A stretch of 7,277 nt of DNA from an uncultured Chloroflexota bacterium. Its GTDB lineage: Bacteria; Chloroflexota; Anaerolineae; Aggregatilineales; Phototrophicaceae. Made by a program: the position numbers and the translations under genes. Below are positions 6,220 through 7,277 of this stretch, piece after piece (position 1 is the stretch's first letter; each line of letters begins with the position of its first letter). The notes below the pieces were generated by a model that was given only the letters and a program-made list of their open reading frames with translations, was not told the DNA's origin and did no database searches. The DNA lies in assembly GCA_937864975.1 (NCBI GenBank), contig CALMDI010000553.1, positions 1 to 7,277 of the forward strand, read 5' to 3'.

Positions 6220-7277
6220 TTAGCGTGCTTTGATGGCTTGAACAAGCTGGACAACGCCAGACGCGGCAAACAAGCCAATGACCGGGTAAACCGGCAAATA
6301 GTAGCGCTGCCATTCCAGCGGCGTCAAGAGCAGCGTCGTCCCGACGATCACCAGCGCCCACGCGCCAATCAACCAGCGTACAGAGGTCTGAATGCGCGGG
6401 TTCCGCGCGAAGCGCCACGCCCCATTGCCGACGAGCGCCAGCAGGATCACCGCGCCAATAACCGAGCCTCCAATGCTGATCCCCCGCCACGGCGACGCCT
6501 CATACGCCGCGACCGGGTCGGCAATCCAGGCACTGAAACGCGGGTCTTCGTAATAGACAGGCGAGGCGATCAATACCTGCCGAAAAAACCCGGCAAGCTG
6601 GTCGAGGCGCTTTGCGTAGCCACCAAACGCATTGACCTGTCCTTCGAGCAAGTCCGTTCGCAGGCTTAAAATCCTGTCCACGTGTCCGACCGGATTGCTC
6701 CCCCACCAGACCGGATTGAGCGCGTAAAATACGACGCCTAGCAGAACCGCTGCCAGCACAAGCCGAAGCACGAGCGAAGCGGGTTGCAAGTCGGACTTGC
6801 GCGCAGCCCACCGGGAGAGCGGAAACAGCAAACATACGACGAACACCGCCGCGACGGTAAACAGGTTTGTGTGCTTTGCCGCGACCGCGAAGCCGCCGAC
6901 CACGCCCAGCAGCGCTGCCGCCCACCACGACGGTCGCCGCAGGAAAAGGATGCCCGCGATTAAAAGGGCTAATCCAAACAGAAACGTTGCGCTTTCCATC
7001 ATCGCCCGGCGACCGTTGAGCAGGATCGCCGGGTGCAGCGCGTAGTAGAGACTGGCTAGATACGCCTCCCCTCGCCCGCCGATCATCCGACACAGGACAA
7101 AATAGACGATGACGCTTCCTGCGAGCAGCAGCGCCGATGCGTAACGCGCTGCCAGCAGCATTCCGGCGGGCGGCGCGTGCCCGGTGCTCATGTTGTAATC
7201 CCAATCCGCGCCCCAGTCCCACTGCTCGTTGACGTCCGCCAGCGTATACCCCGCCAGATGCCACGCCAAGCCGTAGG
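6220..7277 (-). CDS. GT39-like membrane glycosyltransferase, 5'-truncated by the window edge
   Basis: The frame is open to the right edge, so the true start and the first membrane segment, including the usual first-loop acidic motif, are off the window. A TTG at 7269-7267 could be called a start, but the codons before it (Tyr-Gly) continue the frame, so I treat the gene as partial. Counting from that TTG, visible family features are a GHAPPAG loop (30-36, similar to the E-x-HPP region of ArnT/PMT enzymes), NGRRAMMES (85-93), AAKHTN (130-135) and LEWQRYYLPVYP (318-329) near the last membrane segment. About eight hydrophobic segments are visible. The protein ends shortly after that segment, with no C-terminal soluble domain, unlike its downstream partner. 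The likely role is transfer of a sugar from a lipid carrier to an envelope acceptor. It is the first visible gene of a two-gene unit with the 814-residue enzyme. Family call firm; substrate unknown. Confidence 0.82.
   Translation of the reverse strand, partial: YGLAWHLAGYTLADVNEQWDWGADWDYNMSTGHAPPAGMLLAARYASALLLAGSVIVYFVLCRMIGGRGEAYLASLYYALHPAILLNGRRAMMESATFLFGLALLIAGILFLRRPSWWAAALLGVVGGFAVAAKHTNLFTVAAVFVVCLLFPLSRWAARKSDLQPASLVLRLVLAAVLLGVVFYALNPVWWGSNPVGHVDRILSLRTDLLEGQVNAFGGYAKRLDQLAGFFRQVLIASPVYYEDPRFSAWIADPVAAYEASPWRGISIGGSVIGAVILLALVGNGAWRFARNPRIQTSVRWLIGAWALVIVGTTLLLTPLEWQRYYLPVYPVIGLFAASGVVQLVQAIKAR

Noticed and set aside
5897..6490. A 197-codon minus-strand frame spanning the glycosyltransferase junction
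   Set aside because: It overlaps both glycosyltransferase genes in another frame and is Ala/Gly/Arg-rich in the way expected of GC-rich shadow frames.
7267..7269. TTG as the true start of the right-hand glycosyltransferase
   Set aside because: The frame continues open to the window edge, and starting there would remove the first membrane segment and first-loop motif that this family needs.

Overview
The window looks like a GC-rich bacterial chromosome segment. The best guess is a Chloroflexota (Anaerolineae-like) genome. This rests on the family mix: a split-type acyl-CoA mutase, a CHAD protein with an N-terminal 'PITPEDTM' stretch, and GT39-like membrane glycosyltransferases, one with an extracytoplasmic beta-rich C-terminus. 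It also rests on GC-rich codon use and AT-richer intergenic repeats. The assignment is by recall only; no phylogeny was run.

Layout, left to right. (1) 1-257, minus strand: the first 85 residues of an acyl-CoA mutase large subunit (methylmalonyl-/isobutyryl-CoA mutase family), running off the left edge, with a good extended -10 promoter. (2) 258-483: a divergent control region carrying a perfect GC-rich palindrome. (3) 484-2358, plus: a 624-residue polytopic membrane protein of unknown function with a charged helical insert before its last membrane segment. (4) 2359-2723: a 365-bp gap mostly filled by a roughly 280-bp snap-back repeat with 23-bp terminal inverted repeats and internal hairpins, then a promoter. 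(5) 2724-3686, plus: a CHAD-domain (polyphosphate-binding type) protein. (6) 3687-3762: a short convergent gap holding a second, reduced copy of the same repeat. (7) 3763-6207 and 6220-7277, both minus: two tandem GT-C (GT39-like) membrane glycosyltransferases 12 bp apart and in the same frame. The upstream one is cut by the right edge.

How they work together. Only the glycosyltransferase pair looks like an operon; it probably adds sugars from lipid-linked donors to an envelope glycan or protein outside the membrane. The mutase, the membrane protein and the CHAD gene each appear to be separate transcription units. No defence system, CRISPR array, RNA gene or transposase was seen. The most unusual signal is non-coding: two repeat copies share the same order of parts and the same 20-nt spacing, and each begins directly at the stop codon of a different gene, in the same orientation relative to that gene.
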